DNA of 64,000 nt from Anaerolineaceae bacterium. GTDB lineage: Bacteria; Chloroflexota; Anaerolineae; Anaerolineales; Villigracilaceae. The notes below the pieces were generated by a model. It saw nothing but the letters and a program-made list of their open reading frames with translations, searched no databases and was not told where the DNA came from. Position 1 is the stretch's first letter. The number at the start of each line of letters is the position of its first letter. The position numbers were made by a program, and so were the translations under genes. Of the stretch, positions 35,678 through 44,379 are shown piece after piece. Location: assembly GCA_009772985.1 (NCBI GenBank), contig WOUS01000011.1:1-64000 (forward strand), written 5' to 3'.

Positions 35678-36334
35678 ATGGACAAACTGGTGACGTTCCT
35701 GTTTGTGCTCATCGGCTGGATTTTCTCGCTCTGCCTGCACGAGTTTTCGCACGCACTGGTGGCTTATTACGGCGGCGATACTTCGGTGCGCGAGAAAGGC
35801 TATCTGACTTTCAACCCGCTGAAATATACCCACCCGGTCTATTCGCTGCTCATGCCCCTGTTGTTCCTTGTCCTGGGCGGGATTGGCCTGCCGGGCGGGG
35901 CGGTTTACATCGAGACCTGGCGGCTGCGCGGGAAGAAGTGGGAGAGCGCGGTGGCGCTGGCAGGACCGGCGGCGAACATGGCGCTGGCGGTCGTTCTGGC
36001 GGTGGTCTTGCAATTTGCGCCGGCCAGCGGAGGCGGCGTCTGGCCGGGGCTTGGCTTCCTAGCTCTCCTGCAAATCTCGGCGGTTGTGCTGAACCTGATC
36101 CCGGTCCCACCTTTCGACGGTTATGGCGCGCTGGCGCCTTTCCTGAACATGGAGTTGCGCGTAAAAATCGCCAGGTTGAGCGCGTTCATCACGCTGGGGG
36201 TCTTTGCCTTGCTGTGGTACGTGCCGTTCGTCAACGACATATTTTGGATGGTGGTGGTGTTGATTGGCCGCATACTGCAACTGCCCCTCGACCTGGTTTT
36301 GCAGGGATACCAGCAGTTCAGTTTCTGGAATTAG
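35678..36334 (+). CDS. Site-2-protease-like M50 membrane metalloprotease
   Basis: This 218-residue membrane protein has several helices. HEFSH (HExxH zinc motif) sits in the second helix and NLIPVPPFDGYG supplies the third zinc ligand (Asp) in the NxxPxxxxDG pattern. There is no PDZ or CBS domain, so it belongs to the short group of M50/S2P-like proteases seen in many bacteria. These cut membrane-embedded substrates such as anti-sigma factors; here the substrate is unknown. It starts 3 nt after galE and ends before a terminator. Confidence 0.9.
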   Translation: MDKLVTFLFVLIGWIFSLCLHEFSHALVAYYGGDTSVREKGYLTFNPLKYTHPVYSLLMPLLFLVLGGIGLPGGAVYIETWRLRGKKWESAVALAGPAANMALAVVLAVVLQFAPASGGGVWPGLGFLALLQISAVVLNLIPVPPFDGYGALAPFLNMELRVKIARLSAFITLGVFALLWYVPFVNDIFWMVVVLIGRILQLPLDLVLQGYQQFSFWN

Positions 36335-36365
36335 TGAGAGCCTCGCGAACCATGCAATTTGTCAG

Positions 36366-36393
36366 CGGCGGCCAGATGGCCGCCGTGGTTTTT
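36366..36393 (+). terminator. Terminator after the site-2-protease-like gene
   Basis: CGGCGGCC and GGCCGCCG form a perfect stem with loop AGAT, then TGGTTTTT. Confidence 0.75.
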
Positions 36394-36408
36394 CTAACGC
36401 TTCTCTTA

Positions 36409-36437
36409 TTGACGCTCATTTTTGGGCATGGTATCAT
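36409..36437 (+). promoter_or_regulatory. Promoter of the hrcA-grpE-dnaK-dnaJ operon
   Basis: TTGACG (36409-36414), 17 nt, TATCAT (36432-36437). The start point would fall just before the CIRCE operator. Confidence 0.75.
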
Positions 36438-36450
36438 TACTCACGTCTGT

Positions 36451-36477
36451 TTAGCACTCTCGCTCTCTGAGTGCTAA
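36451..36477 (+). promoter_or_regulatory. CIRCE operator (HrcA binding site)
   Basis: TTAGCACTC, a 9-nt spacer and GAGTGCTAA match the CIRCE consensus perfectly. The HrcA repressor, encoded right behind it, binds here, so the operon is self-regulated and induced by heat. Confidence 0.97.
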
Positions 36478-36511
36478 AAATGTTTTTTTTGCGTAATTCG
36501 ATGCCGAAACC

Positions 36512-37561
36512 ATGACCGACCTCACCGAACGCCAGCGCTTTATCCTGAACCTCGTCGTGCGCGCGTACACCGAGACGGCCCAGCCGGTCGGCTCGAAGAA
36601 CCTGGTCGAGAAATACCACCTCGACCTGAGTTCCGCCACCATCCGCAACGAACTTGCCGCGCTGACCGAGAGCGGTTACCTGCGCCAGCCGCACACCTCC
36701 GCGGGGCGCGTTCCCACCGAGGAAGGCTACCGCTACTTCGTGACGCACGTCGTCTACCAGGCCGATCTGCCCAGCGCGGCGCGGGATACCATTTCGCACC
36801 AGTTCTACCAGGCGCGGCAGGACGTGGAACAGTGGATGCCGCTGGCGGCCTCCATCCTGGCGCACCAGTCGCGCGCCGCCTCGCTCATCACCGCGCCGCA
36901 CGCCGAACGGGCGCGTTACAAGCACCTCGAACTCATCTCCACGCAGGGACGCCAGGTGCTGATGGTGCTCGTCCTGACTGGCGGGGAGGTCAGCCAGCAG
37001 CTGCTGACGCTGGCCGAGCCGGTCTTGCAGCCGCAACTGAGCGCGGCCGCCGACCGTCTCAACGGGATCTGCGCGGCCAAAACCACCGAAGAGATTGCCG
37101 CCCTGGGGCCGCGTTCCGATGCCCTCGAAAAAGACATCCTGACGCTTGTTTTGCAGGAGATGAACCGCGGCGACCAGCGCGTCTCCGGCGAGATCTATCT
37201 CGACGGGCTGACCAACGTGCTCTCCGAGCCGGAGTTCCTCGAGTCGGACGATGCCCGCCGCGCCATCCGTCTCTTCGAGGAGCGCAGCCTGCTCCAGGAC
37301 CTGCTGACCCGCACGATGGGCAACTCCAGCGTCGGCGGCGTGCAAGTCGTTATCGGCGGGGAGGGCAAATGGGAAGAACTCAAGCAGTGTTCGGTTGTCC
37401 TCGCCCGCTACGGCATCCCCGGCCAGGCCACCGGCACGCTGGGTGTCTTCGGTCCCATGCGAATGCCTTACACGCGTACCATTCCCACCGTCCGCTTCAT
37501 GGCTGACTTGTTGAGCGGGCTGGTGTCTGAAACCATGGCAGGAGAAGAAAATGAGCAGTAA
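36512..37561 (+). CDS. hrcA: Heat-inducible transcription repressor HrcA
   Basis: HrcA represses heat-shock genes by binding CIRCE and is titrated by unfolded proteins. The 349-residue protein has an N-terminal winged helix (RQRFILNLVVRAYTETAQPV, SSATIRNELAALTESGYLRQ, HTSAGRVPTEEGYRYFV), a dimerisation domain, and a C-terminal block with VVLARYGIPGQATGTLGVFGP and MPYTRTIPTVRFMADLL. It is the first gene after the CIRCE operator and overlaps grpE by 11 nt. Confidence 0.97.
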   Translation: MTDLTERQRFILNLVVRAYTETAQPVGSKNLVEKYHLDLSSATIRNELAALTESGYLRQPHTSAGRVPTEEGYRYFVTHVVYQADLPSAARDTISHQFYQARQDVEQWMPLAASILAHQSRAASLITAPHAERARYKHLELISTQGRQVLMVLVLTGGEVSQQLLTLAEPVLQPQLSAAADRLNGICAAKTTEEIAALGPRSDALEKDILTLVLQEMNRGDQRVSGEIYLDGLTNVLSEPEFLESDDARRAIRLFEERSLLQDLLTRTMGNSSVGGVQVVIGGEGKWEELKQCSVVLARYGIPGQATGTLGVFGPMRMPYTRTIPTVRFMADLLSGLVSETMAGEENEQ

Positions 37562-38153
37562 GAAAGATAAAGCGCGCCGCCCGGAAGCCGAGGCGGAGAA
37601 AATGCCTGAAGCCTGCCCTGAGGGGGTTGTTCCCGAAGGGTTTTTCCCGGAACATGCAGACGGTGCCGCGCCCGAAGCGACGGCGGAACTTTCCCCCGAG
37701 GTGATTGAATTGCAAACACAACTGGCCGAGACGCAGGCGCAGGCCGCCGAATACAAGGACGGCTGGCAGCGCTCCCTGGCCGACTTCCAGAACTTCAAGC
37801 GCCGCACCGACGCTGAGAAGGCCGAGACCTACCAGAATGCGGCCGGGAACATCATCCGGCGCTACCTGCCCGTGCTGGACGACATCGAGCGCGCCCTGGC
37901 GCACCGTCCCGCCGACCTGGCCTGGGCGGATGGGATCGAACTGATTTATCGCAAGTTGCAGGCCATCCTCGACGCCGAGGGCGTGAAGCGCATCGAGGCG
38001 GAGGGACAGCCGTTCGACCCGAACTTCCACGAGGCCGTCGCGCAGGAACCGGCCGAGGGTGTGGAGAGTGGACACGTGATCGCCGTCGTCCAGAACGGGT
38101 ACATGCTCGGCGAGCGCGTCATCCGCCCGGCGCAGGTGCGCGTGGCGCAATAA
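37551..38153 (+). CDS. grpE: Nucleotide exchange factor GrpE
   Basis: GrpE releases ADP from DnaK. The 200-residue protein has a charged N-terminal arm, a coiled-coil stretch (IELQTQLAETQAQAAEYKDG), RSLADFQNFKRRTDAE and a C-terminal beta domain: GVKRIEAEGQPFDPNFHEAV, EPAEGVESGHVIAVVQNGYM and ERVIRPAQVRVA. ATG 37551 lies inside the end of hrcA. An 8-bp word repeat begins at its stop codon, separating it from dnaK by 96 nt. Confidence 0.96.
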   Translation: MSSKKDKARRPEAEAEKMPEACPEGVVPEGFFPEHADGAAPEATAELSPEVIELQTQLAETQAQAAEYKDGWQRSLADFQNFKRRTDAEKAETYQNAAGNIIRRYLPVLDDIERALAHRPADLAWADGIELIYRKLQAILDAEGVKRIEAEGQPFDPNFHEAVAQEPAEGVESGHVIAVVQNGYMLGERVIRPAQVRVAQ

Positions 38154-38226
38154 ACGTTATCACGTCACACGTTTGAACGTTGGCACGTTGAACCTGCTAA
38201 CGTGTAAACGTGTCAACGTGTAAACA
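38151..38226. repeat. 8-bp tandem word element between grpE and dnaK (CGTGTAAA)
   Basis: Words in register from 38161: CACGTCAC, ACGTTTGA, ACGTTGGC, ACGTTGAA, CCTGCTAA, CGTGTAAA, CGTGTCAA, CGTGTAAA. The first half is roughly complementary to the second. The grpE stop TAA merges with the first bases. Confidence 0.75.
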
Positions 38227-38249
38227 TATTTTGTAGGAGCATTTATCAA

Positions 38250-40127
38250 ATGTCAAAAATCATCGGAATTGATCTGGGTACAACGAATTCCGTCGGCGCG
38301 GTGATGATGGGCGCCGAGCCGGTCGTCATCCCCTCCGCGGAGGGTGAGCGGCTGGTGCCGTCGGTGGTGGCGTTCAACAAGAACCACGAGCGGCTGGTGG
38401 GACGGGTGGCGCGCAACCAGGCCATTGTCAACGCGCAGAACACCATCTTTTCGATCAAGCGTTTCATGGGCCGCAAGTACGAGGATCCCGAAGTCCAGCG
38501 CACCCTGCCGCGCGTCCCGTACACCGTCCTCCCGGCGGAGAACGGCGATATGCGCGTCAACCTGGACGGCAAGGAATATTCCCCGCCCGAAATCTCGGCC
38601 ATGATCCTGGCCAAGATCAAGCGCGACGCCGAAGCCTATCTCGGCGAAACCATCACGCAGGCGGTCATCACCGTCCCGGCCTACTTCAACGATGCCCAGC
38701 GTAACGCGACGAAAGACGCCGGCAAGATCGCCGGTCTGGACGTGCTGCGCATCATCAACGAGCCGACCGCTTCCTCGCTGGCCTACGGTCTGGATAAGAA
38801 AAAGAACGAGGTCATCGCCGTCTACGACCTGGGCGGCGGGACCTTCGACATTTCCATCCTCGACGTGGGCGAGGGCGTCTTCCAGGTGCGCTCCACCAGC
38901 GGCGACACCTTCCTGGGCGGCGACGATTTCGACCAGCGGCTGATGGATCACCTCGTTCAGGAATTCCAGAAGGAAAACAGCATTGACCTGCGCGGCGACA
39001 AGCAGGCCGTGCAGCGCCTGCGCGAGGCGGCCGAGAAGGCCAAGATCGAACTCTCGACGATGATGCAGACCGAGATCAACCTGCCCTACCTCACCGCCGA
39101 CGCCTCCGGACCGAAACACCTGGTGCTGACATTGACGCGCGCCAAACTCGAACAACTGACCTCCGACCTCGTCGAGCGGACGATCAACCCGCTCAAGCAG
39201 GCGTTGAAAGACGCCAGCCTGACCGCAGCCGACATCAACGAAGTGGTGCTGGTGGGCGGCATGACGCGCATGCCCGCCGTGCAGGAGGCCGTGCGCAAGT
39301 TCTTCGGCAAGGAGCCGCACAAAGGCGTCAATCCAGACGAGGTGGTGGCGGTCGGCGCGGCGATCCAGGCCGGGGTGCTGGGCGGCGAGGTGAAAGACAT
39401 CCTCCTGCTCGACGTGACCCCGCTCACGCTCTCGGTCGAGACCCTGGGCAGTGTGGCCACCCCGCAGATCGAGCGCAACACCACCATCCCGACGCGGCGC
39501 AGCCAGATCTTTTCCACCGCCAGCGACAGCCAGTCGCAGGTCGAGATCCACGTCCTGCAAGGCGAGCGCCCGATGGCCGTGGACAACAAATCGCTCGGCA
39601 AGTTCATCCTGGACGGCATCCCGCCCGCGCCGCGCGGCATCCCGCAGATCGAAGTGACGTTCGACATTGACGCCAACGGCATCCTGAAAGTCACCGCCGC
39701 CGACAAGGCCTCGGGCCGCAGCCAGCATATCACCATCACGGCCTCGTCCGGCCTGTCGAAGGACGAGGTCGAGAAGATGCGCCAGGAGGCCGAAGCCCAC
39801 GCCGCCGAGGACAAGAAGAAGCGCGACCTGATCGAGGCCAAAAACACCGCCGACAGTTCCATCTACGGCGCGGAGAAAGCCCTGACCGAACTCGGCGACA
39901 AAGTGTCGGACGAGTTGAAGGCCGAAGTCCGCGCGGCCGTGGACGAGGTTAAGAAAGTGAAAGACGGCGAGGATGTGGACGCCATCCGCAAGACGGTGGA
40001 GGCGCTCAGCCAGTCGGTCCAGAAGGCCGGCGCGTCCGCGTACCAGCAGGCCCCGGAACAGCCCGGACCGGAAGCCGGTCCCGCTGAACCCGGGCCGGAT
40101 GCCACGACTGAAGAGAAAAGTGAGTAG
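38250..40127 (+). CDS. dnaK: Chaperone DnaK (Hsp70)
   Basis: DnaK binds unfolded polypeptides in an ATP-driven cycle with DnaJ and GrpE. The 625-residue protein has [30 protein letters not shown], and [14 protein letters not shown] in the ATPase domain, [14 protein letters not shown] at the linker, and a helical lid. The usual acidic C-terminal EEVD-like tail is absent; the end is Pro/Glu-rich and its final TAG stop is formed by the AGTAGAG word repeat. GTAGGAGC precedes ATG 38250. Confidence 0.98.
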   Translation: MSKIIGIDLGTTNSVGAVMMGAEPVVIPSAEGERLVPSVVAFNKNHERLVGRVARNQAIVNAQNTIFSIKRFMGRKYEDPEVQRTLPRVPYTVLPAENGDMRVNLDGKEYSPPEISAMILAKIKRDAEAYLGETITQAVITVPAYFNDAQRNATKDAGKIAGLDVLRIINEPTASSLAYGLDKKKNEVIAVYDLGGGTFDISILDVGEGVFQVRSTSGDTFLGGDDFDQRLMDHLVQEFQKENSIDLRGDKQAVQRLREAAEKAKIELSTMMQTEINLPYLTADASGPKHLVLTLTRAKLEQLTSDLVERTINPLKQALKDASLTAADINEVVLVGGMTRMPAVQEAVRKFFGKEPHKGVNPDEVVAVGAAIQAGVLGGEVKDILLLDVTPLTLSVETLGSVATPQIERNTTIPTRRSQIFSTASDSQSQVEIHVLQGERPMAVDNKSLGKFILDGIPPAPRGIPQIEVTFDIDANGILKVTAADKASGRSQHITITASSGLSKDEVEKMRQEAEAHAAEDKKKRDLIEAKNTADSSIYGAEKALTELGDKVSDELKAEVRAAVDEVKKVKDGEDVDAIRKTVEALSQSVQKAGASAYQQAPEQPGPEAGPAEPGPDATTEEKSE

Positions 40128-40178
40128 AGAGTAGAGAGTAGAGAACAGTGGGCTGCTCTCTGTTCTCTACTCTCTGGT
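40121..40178. repeat. Inverted 7-bp word element between dnaK and dnaJ (AGTAGAG)
   Basis: AGTAGAG occurs three times in register (40123-40143). The complementary words CTCTGTT, CTCTACT and CTCTGGT follow at 40158-40178. The dnaK stop TAG (40125-40127) is inside the first word. Confidence 0.85.
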
Positions 40179-40185
40179 AAAAACT

Positions 40186-41313
40186 ATGACCAATCGCGAC
40201 TATTACGAAATCCTCGGCGTTCCCAGGAACGCTTCCGCGGACGACATCAAGAGCGCCTTCCGCAAACTGGCGCGCCAGTACCACCCCGACGTGAGCAAGG
40301 AAGCGGACGCCGAGGAAAAGTTCAAGGAAATCAACGAAGCCTACGGCATCCTGTCGGACCCGCAGAAGCGCGCCCGCTACGACCAGTTCGGCCGCGCCGG
40401 CCTGGGCGAGATGAACGGCATGCCCGACTACGCCACGATGGACTTCAGCGACATCTTCGAGGAACTGCTGGGCGGGATGGGCTTCGGCTTCGGCGGGAGC
40501 GGATCGCGCTCGCGCCGTCCGCGCCGCGGACGCGACCTGCAGGTGCAGGTCGCGCTGACGTTCGAGGAGGCCGTCTTCGGCGTCGAGAAAACGGTCGAGG
40601 TGACGCGCAACGAAGTCTGCTCCACGTGCCGCGGGTCCGGGGCCGCTCCCGGGTCCAGCCCGCAGCGCTGCCAGACGTGCGGCGGGCGCGGCGAAGTCCG
40701 CCAGGTGCGGCAGACCATCTTTGGTTCGATGATGCAGTCCGGCCCTTGCCCAACCTGCAGCGGACGGGGCGAGGTCATCACCTCGCCGTGTCCGGCCTGC
40801 CGCGGCCAGGGGCTGGAGCGCAAGACGGTGCGCAAGGTGGTGTCCATCCCGGCGGGCGTGGACAGCGGCACGCAGATCCGCCTGTCCGGGGAGGGCGAGC
40901 CGGGCGTGCTGGGCGGGCCGCAGGGCAACCTGTACCTGCTGATCAGCGTTCACGCGCACAAGTTCTTCAAGCGCCGCGGGAACGATCTCCTGCTGAACCT
41001 CGACATCAACGTGTCGCAGGCCGTACTGGGCGCGGACATCGAAGTCCCCACGGTGGAGGGCAAGCCGGAGAAACTCCGCATCCCGGCCGGGACGCAGCCG
41101 GGCAAGATCTTCACCATCCGGGGGCGCGGCGTGCCGTACCTGCGCAAGTCGGGCCGCGGCGACGAACTGGTCATCATCAACGTGGACATCCCGTCCCGGC
41201 TGACGAAGGAACAGCGCGAACTCTTCGAGAAACTGGCCGCCACGCTCGGCACGACGGTCAAGCCGAAGGAGAAGGGATTTTTGGATTGGCTGAATGAGGC
41301 GTTGGGAGGGTAG
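40186..41313 (+). CDS. dnaJ: Chaperone DnaJ (Hsp40)
   Basis: DnaJ delivers clients to DnaK and stimulates its ATPase. The 375-residue protein has the J domain with HPD ([18 protein letters not shown]), a short Gly-rich region, four zinc-finger repeats ([32 protein letters not shown]) and the client-binding C-terminal domain. It ends the heat-shock operon, with a word repeat and a terminator following. No clear ribosome binding site is present; the repeat element ends 7 nt before ATG 40186. Confidence 0.97.
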   Translation: MTNRDYYEILGVPRNASADDIKSAFRKLARQYHPDVSKEADAEEKFKEINEAYGILSDPQKRARYDQFGRAGLGEMNGMPDYATMDFSDIFEELLGGMGFGFGGSGSRSRRPRRGRDLQVQVALTFEEAVFGVEKTVEVTRNEVCSTCRGSGAAPGSSPQRCQTCGGRGEVRQVRQTIFGSMMQSGPCPTCSGRGEVITSPCPACRGQGLERKTVRKVVSIPAGVDSGTQIRLSGEGEPGVLGGPQGNLYLLISVHAHKFFKRRGNDLLLNLDINVSQAVLGADIEVPTVEGKPEKLRIPAGTQPGKIFTIRGRGVPYLRKSGRGDELVIINVDIPSRLTKEQRELFEKLAATLGTTVKPKEKGFLDWLNEALGG

Positions 41314-41317
41314 GGAG

Positions 41318-41352
41318 CAGTAATCAGTTTTCAGTATTCAGTGTCCAGAGAT
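41318..41352. repeat. 7-bp word element after dnaJ (CAGTATT)
   Basis: CAGTAAT, CAGTTTT, CAGTATT, CAGTGTC and CAGAGAT follow in register. The element at 44324-44358 is the same family in opposite orientation. Confidence 0.8.
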
Positions 41353-41356
41353 ACGA

Positions 41357-41392
41357 AGAACCGTCTCCGCGATGAGACGGTTCTTTGCTTTC
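41357..41392 (+). terminator. Terminator of the heat-shock operon
   Basis: AGAACCGTCTC and GAGACGGTTCT form an 11-bp stem with a 6-nt loop; TTGCTTT follows. It can also serve the convergent DUF2442 gene. Confidence 0.85.
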
Positions 41393-41408
41393 GAGTGGAT
41401 CAGATATC

Positions 41409-41717
41409 CTACTTGCCGTATCTTGGTTTCTTCTCTGCAACCTGGAGAGATTCGGTCTCTACCCAGGCCGGGGTGAGATTGTAGTACAGCACATCCGGGT
41501 CAATATCTGCGCCGTTCTTCCAGGCAATTGTTCCGCCCGCGATGATCATGGCGCGAAAGGCGGACGGATTCTTGCGGATTGGCTCGAAAACGCCGCCGTG
41601 CAGGTAAGGTTCCAGGTCAATGTCGCGCTGAGTGTTGTTATCGAAGGTCACGCGGACAAGAAAGCCAGTCAAAGGTTTGACTTCACGAACGCGGACTCGG
41701 GGGCCGAGCGTATTCAT
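41409..41717 (-). CDS. DUF2442-domain protein
   Basis: This 102-residue soluble protein carries the DUF2442 pattern: RVREVKPLTGFLVRVTFDNN, RDIDLEPYLHGGVFEPI and the C-terminal GTIAWKNGADIDPDVLYY. It sits 10 nt after a DUF4160 gene on the same strand. DUF4160-DUF2442 pairs are common in bacterial genomes and have been suspected to be small two-gene modules of toxin-antitoxin type, without a settled function. Confidence 0.88.
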   Translation of the reverse strand: MNTLGPRVRVREVKPLTGFLVRVTFDNNTQRDIDLEPYLHGGVFEPIRKNPSAFRAMIIAGGTIAWKNGADIDPDVLYYNLTPAWVETESLQVAEKKPRYGK

Positions 41718-41727
41718 GCAAACTCCT

Positions 41728-41988
41728 TTAATCCAACGGCGCGATTTCTCTCAATGGCATCTGGTCACGCGCCCGTTCCCAATCAGCGCGCAACTCTGCG
41801 CGGTGAGCCAGTGCCCACTCGATGACCATGCCGTGTGCCCGGCGAGGAAGTCCGCCGCGCAGAATATCCAGTGTCTCAATGTCATAGACCGCTTCGTATT
41901 CGCCATATTCAGCGTGAAAGTGGGACGGTGCGTGGTCATTGAAGTACATGTAGATGACCACGCCGAAGAATTGGCTGATGGCTGGCAT
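41728..41988 (-). CDS. DUF4160-domain protein
   Basis: This 86-residue protein shows the DUF4160 signature: MPAISQFFGVVIYMYFNDH, HAPSHFHAEYGEYEAVYDI and GLPRRAHGMVIEWALAHRAEL. I chose ATG 41988, which gives the family N-terminus; longer open frames upstream run into the prmA promoter. A TATAAT with TGC in front (extended -10) lies 16 nt before the ATG. Partner of the DUF2442 gene that follows. Confidence 0.88.
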   Translation of the reverse strand: MPAISQFFGVVIYMYFNDHAPSHFHAEYGEYEAVYDIETLDILRGGLPRRAHGMVIEWALAHRAELRADWERARDQMPLREIAPLD

Positions 41989-42030
41989 GAGTTTCTCTGC
42001 TGAAATTATAGCACTTACCGCAGCCTGTGG

Positions 42031-42036
42031 TATCAT
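42031..42036 (+). promoter_or_regulatory. -10 box of prmA (nearly leaderless)
   Basis: TATCAT lies 9 nt before ATG 42046, so the leader would be about 2 nt; no ribosome binding site is seen. Confidence 0.35.
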
Positions 42037-42045
42037 CCTTTTGGA

Positions 42046-43002
42046 ATGAACTGGCTCGAAATCTCCCTCACCGTCTCCGGCGAACTGGCGGAAGCCGTGG
42101 CTGACGTGCTCGCCCGCTTCGCGCCCAATGGCGTGACGACCGAGCAGGCCGTCCGCTTCAAAGACGCGGAAGACGAAGGCACGCCGGCCGGACCGATCAC
42201 CGTGAGCGCCTACCTTCCGGCGGACGAAAAACTGGACGAGACGCGGCAGAAACTCGAAGAGTCGCTCTACTATCTCGGCATGATCCAGCCGCTGCCCGCG
42301 CCGACGTTTACCCCGGTCCCGGACCAGGACTGGATGGAAGCCTGGAAAGTGAACTACCGCCCCATTCCCGTCGGGAAAAAACTCATCATCGTCCCGGCCT
42401 GGCTCGAGTCGCCGGACGAGACGCGCATTCCCATCAAGATAGACCCCGGCATGGCCTTCGGGACAGGCACGCATCCGACTACGCAGTTGTGTTTGGAGTT
42501 GATTGAATCTGTGTTCACAGATGGACCAATGACGAAAGACGAAGGACGGAAGCGTTCGTCGTCGGTCGTTCGTCCATCGTCGGTCATTGACATCGGCTGC
42601 GGCTCCGGCATCCTCTCCATCGCCGCGCTCAAACTCGGCGCGGACTTTGCTCTCGGCGTGGACATTGACGAGGCGGCGATCAAGGCCTCGCGCGGGAACG
42701 CGCAGGCCAACGGCGTGCCGGACGAGGCGTTCACGCTCGGGGTCGGGTCGGTGGCCGAGGTTTTGGCGGGCAGGTTCACGGTCCAGAAAGCGCCGCTCGT
42801 GCTGGCGAACATCCTCGCGCCGATCATCGTCCGCCTGTTCGACGGCGGCCTGGCGGACCTGGTCGCCTCGGGCGGCGCGCTCGTGCTCTCCGGGATTTTG
42901 CAGGAACAGGCCGATTCGGTGATTGCCGCGGCGCGCGGAAAAGGGTTAGAATTGGTGGAACAGAAGCAAATGGGGGATTGGGTGGCCTTGCTCGTCAAGT
43001 AG
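42046..43002 (+). CDS. prmA: Ribosomal protein L11 methyltransferase
   Basis: PrmA trimethylates ribosomal protein L11. The 318-residue protein has the N-terminal substrate-recognition domain and a Rossmann methyltransferase: DPGMAFGTGTHPTTQLCLE, IDIGCGSGILSIAALKLGA, and LANILAPIIVRL. An extra stretch of about 24 residues (~159-182, from DGPMTKDE to RPSSVID) lies just before the SAM motif. Its DNA is ten 7-bp words with inverted arms, so it appears to be a repeat insertion kept in frame. The other motifs are intact, so the enzyme may still work. Confidence 0.95.
   Translation: MNWLEISLTVSGELAEAVADVLARFAPNGVTTEQAVRFKDAEDEGTPAGPITVSAYLPADEKLDETRQKLEESLYYLGMIQPLPAPTFTPVPDQDWMEAWKVNYRPIPVGKKLIIVPAWLESPDETRIPIKIDPGMAFGTGTHPTTQLCLELIESVFTDGPMTKDEGRKRSSSVVRPSSVIDIGCGSGILSIAALKLGADFALGVDIDEAAIKASRGNAQANGVPDEAFTLGVGSVAEVLAGRFTVQKAPLVLANILAPIIVRLFDGGLADLVASGGALVLSGILQEQADSVIAAARGKGLELVEQKQMGDWVALLVK
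42520..42589. repeat. 7-bp word element inserted in prmA (GAAGGAC)
   Basis: In-register words: GATGGAC, CAATGAC, GAAAGAC, GAAGGAC, GGAAGCG, then the complementary-type TTCGTCG, TCGGTCG, TTCGTCC, ATCGTCG, GTCATTG. The two halves are inverted relative to each other and both are translated. Confidence 0.8.
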
Positions 43003-43027
43003 CGTTCGGTTCGCCAAGGAGGTTTCC

Positions 43028-44311
43028 ATGAAACACCAATTTGCGTTTGCCCGGCTGGCTTTGTTGGCTTTGCTGCTCAGCGTGACCGCCTGCACCCCGC
43101 CGCCCGCCACGCCGACCGCCACTCCGGCCGCGGTCGTCCCCTCCGACACGTCCGCCCCGCCGGACTTGCCCCCGCTCACGGTCCCGCCCACGCCCGAACT
43201 GACCGGGCCGGCCATCCAGCGCCTGGCCGTCAACTCGGCGTTCGATGTGACCTTCATCCGCATGGTCAGCCAGGAGGACGGCTGGGCCATCGGCGGCGCG
43301 AACAAGGCCAGCGACCACGTCTTCCTCACCTGGGACGGCGGCCTGACCTGGCGCGACGTCACTCCGCCTGAGCCGGCTCCGGCTGCGGACGCCCCGGTGG
43401 CGGCGCTGGGCTTCTTCAAGGATGCCGCCACCGCCTGGGTGGTGTACGGCCCGGCCTTTGCCGGGACCATCCCGCCGTTCCTCTTCGTCTGGCGCACGAG
43501 CGACGGCGGCGCGACCTGGCAGTACGGCACGGTGGACACGTCCATCGCTTCCGAGGCTTTCAGCCCCTGGTATCTGGTCTTTTCGGACAGCCAGAACGGA
43601 TGGCTGATGGTCTATCTGGGCGCGGGGATGATGCACAACTACGTGGCGCTCTTCGCCACCCACGATGGCGGCGCCACCTGGACCGACATCTTGGACCCGT
43701 TTACCGACGGCGGCATCCAGTCCTTCTCGAAAACGGACTTCGTTTTCGTCGACGCGCAGACCGGCTGGCTGACGCGCGACAGCAACGGCGTGGACCCGAT
43801 CCCGCACGTCTTCCGTACGACCGACGGCGGCGTGACCTGGACCCGGCTCGACCTGCCCGCCCCGCCCCAGGCGTCGAATCTGTTCGCGGATTACTACTGC
43901 GGCACGTACACGATCAACCGCTTCTCGCCGGCCTCCGTCATCGTTGCCGTCAAGTGCGAAGACATCGCCACGCTCGAAACACAGTTGAATTTCCAGTATG
44001 CCACTACCGACGGCGGCGCCACCTGGCAGATCGTGCGCCTGCCGGAGGGGTACACGTTCAACGCCTCGAACGACGGCCTGTTCTACTTCGATCCCAACTA
44101 CGGCTTCGCGCTGGGACGGAACATTTACCAAACCACCGACGGCGGTCAGAACTGGACGCTGATCAAGCAGGTTGCCTGGGACGGCCAGTTCAGTTTCTAC
44201 AACATGAACCTGGGCTGGGCGGTGGCGCGCAGCGATGGCGCGATCGCCCTGGTCAAGACGACCAACGGCGGCGCAAAATGGGAGATCATCAACCCGCACG
44301 TCCGCCCGTGA
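43028..44311 (+). CDS. YCF48/BNR-type beta-propeller lipoprotein
   Basis: This lipoprotein has 427 residues; its signal peptide ends in SVTACTP. After a Thr/Pro linker, repeated blades carry the BNR-type Asp box variants (LTWDGGLTWRDVT, RTSDGGATWQYG, THDGGATWTDI, RTTDGGVTWTRL, TTDGGQNWTLI, TTNGGAKWEII). YCF48-like proteins share this architecture and in phototrophs help photosystem assembly; in Anaerolineae the function is unknown, probably a surface binding protein. SD AAGGAGG precedes ATG 43028. It follows prmA by 25 nt. Confidence 0.85.
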   Translation: MKHQFAFARLALLALLLSVTACTPPPATPTATPAAVVPSDTSAPPDLPPLTVPPTPELTGPAIQRLAVNSAFDVTFIRMVSQEDGWAIGGANKASDHVFLTWDGGLTWRDVTPPEPAPAADAPVAALGFFKDAATAWVVYGPAFAGTIPPFLFVWRTSDGGATWQYGTVDTSIASEAFSPWYLVFSDSQNGWLMVYLGAGMMHNYVALFATHDGGATWTDILDPFTDGGIQSFSKTDFVFVDAQTGWLTRDSNGVDPIPHVFRTTDGGVTWTRLDLPAPPQASNLFADYYCGTYTINRFSPASVIVAVKCEDIATLETQLNFQYATTDGGATWQIVRLPEGYTFNASNDGLFYFDPNYGFALGRNIYQTTDGGQNWTLIKQVAWDGQFSFYNMNLGWAVARSDGAIALVKTTNGGAKWEIINPHVRP

Positions 44312-44323
44312 GCGGGCTGTTCG

Positions 44324-44358
44324 ACTGAATACTGAACACTGTCCACTGTCCACTGGAT
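44324..44358. repeat. 7-bp word element (ACTGAAT), inverse of the one after dnaJ
   Basis: ACTGAAT, ACTGAAC, ACTGTCC, ACTGTCC, ACTGGAT in register. Read in reverse complement it matches the family at 41318-41352 (TTCAGTATTCAGT). It lies between the YCF48-like gene and the promoter of the next gene. Confidence 0.8.
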
Positions 44359-44361
44359 TTG

Positions 44362-44370
44362 TGCTATCAT
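44362..44370 (+). promoter_or_regulatory. Extended -10 promoter of the LTD-domain gene
   Basis: TGCTATCAT, 9 nt before ATG 44380. The region where a -35 box would lie is the ACTGAAT word element. Confidence 0.35.
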
Positions 44371-44379
44371 TCAGCCAGG

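Noticed and set aside
37551-38153. A CIRCE site before dnaK separately from hrcA
   Set aside because: Only one CIRCE (36451-36477) is found; the grpE-dnaK gap holds the CGTGTAAA word repeat, which does not match CIRCE.
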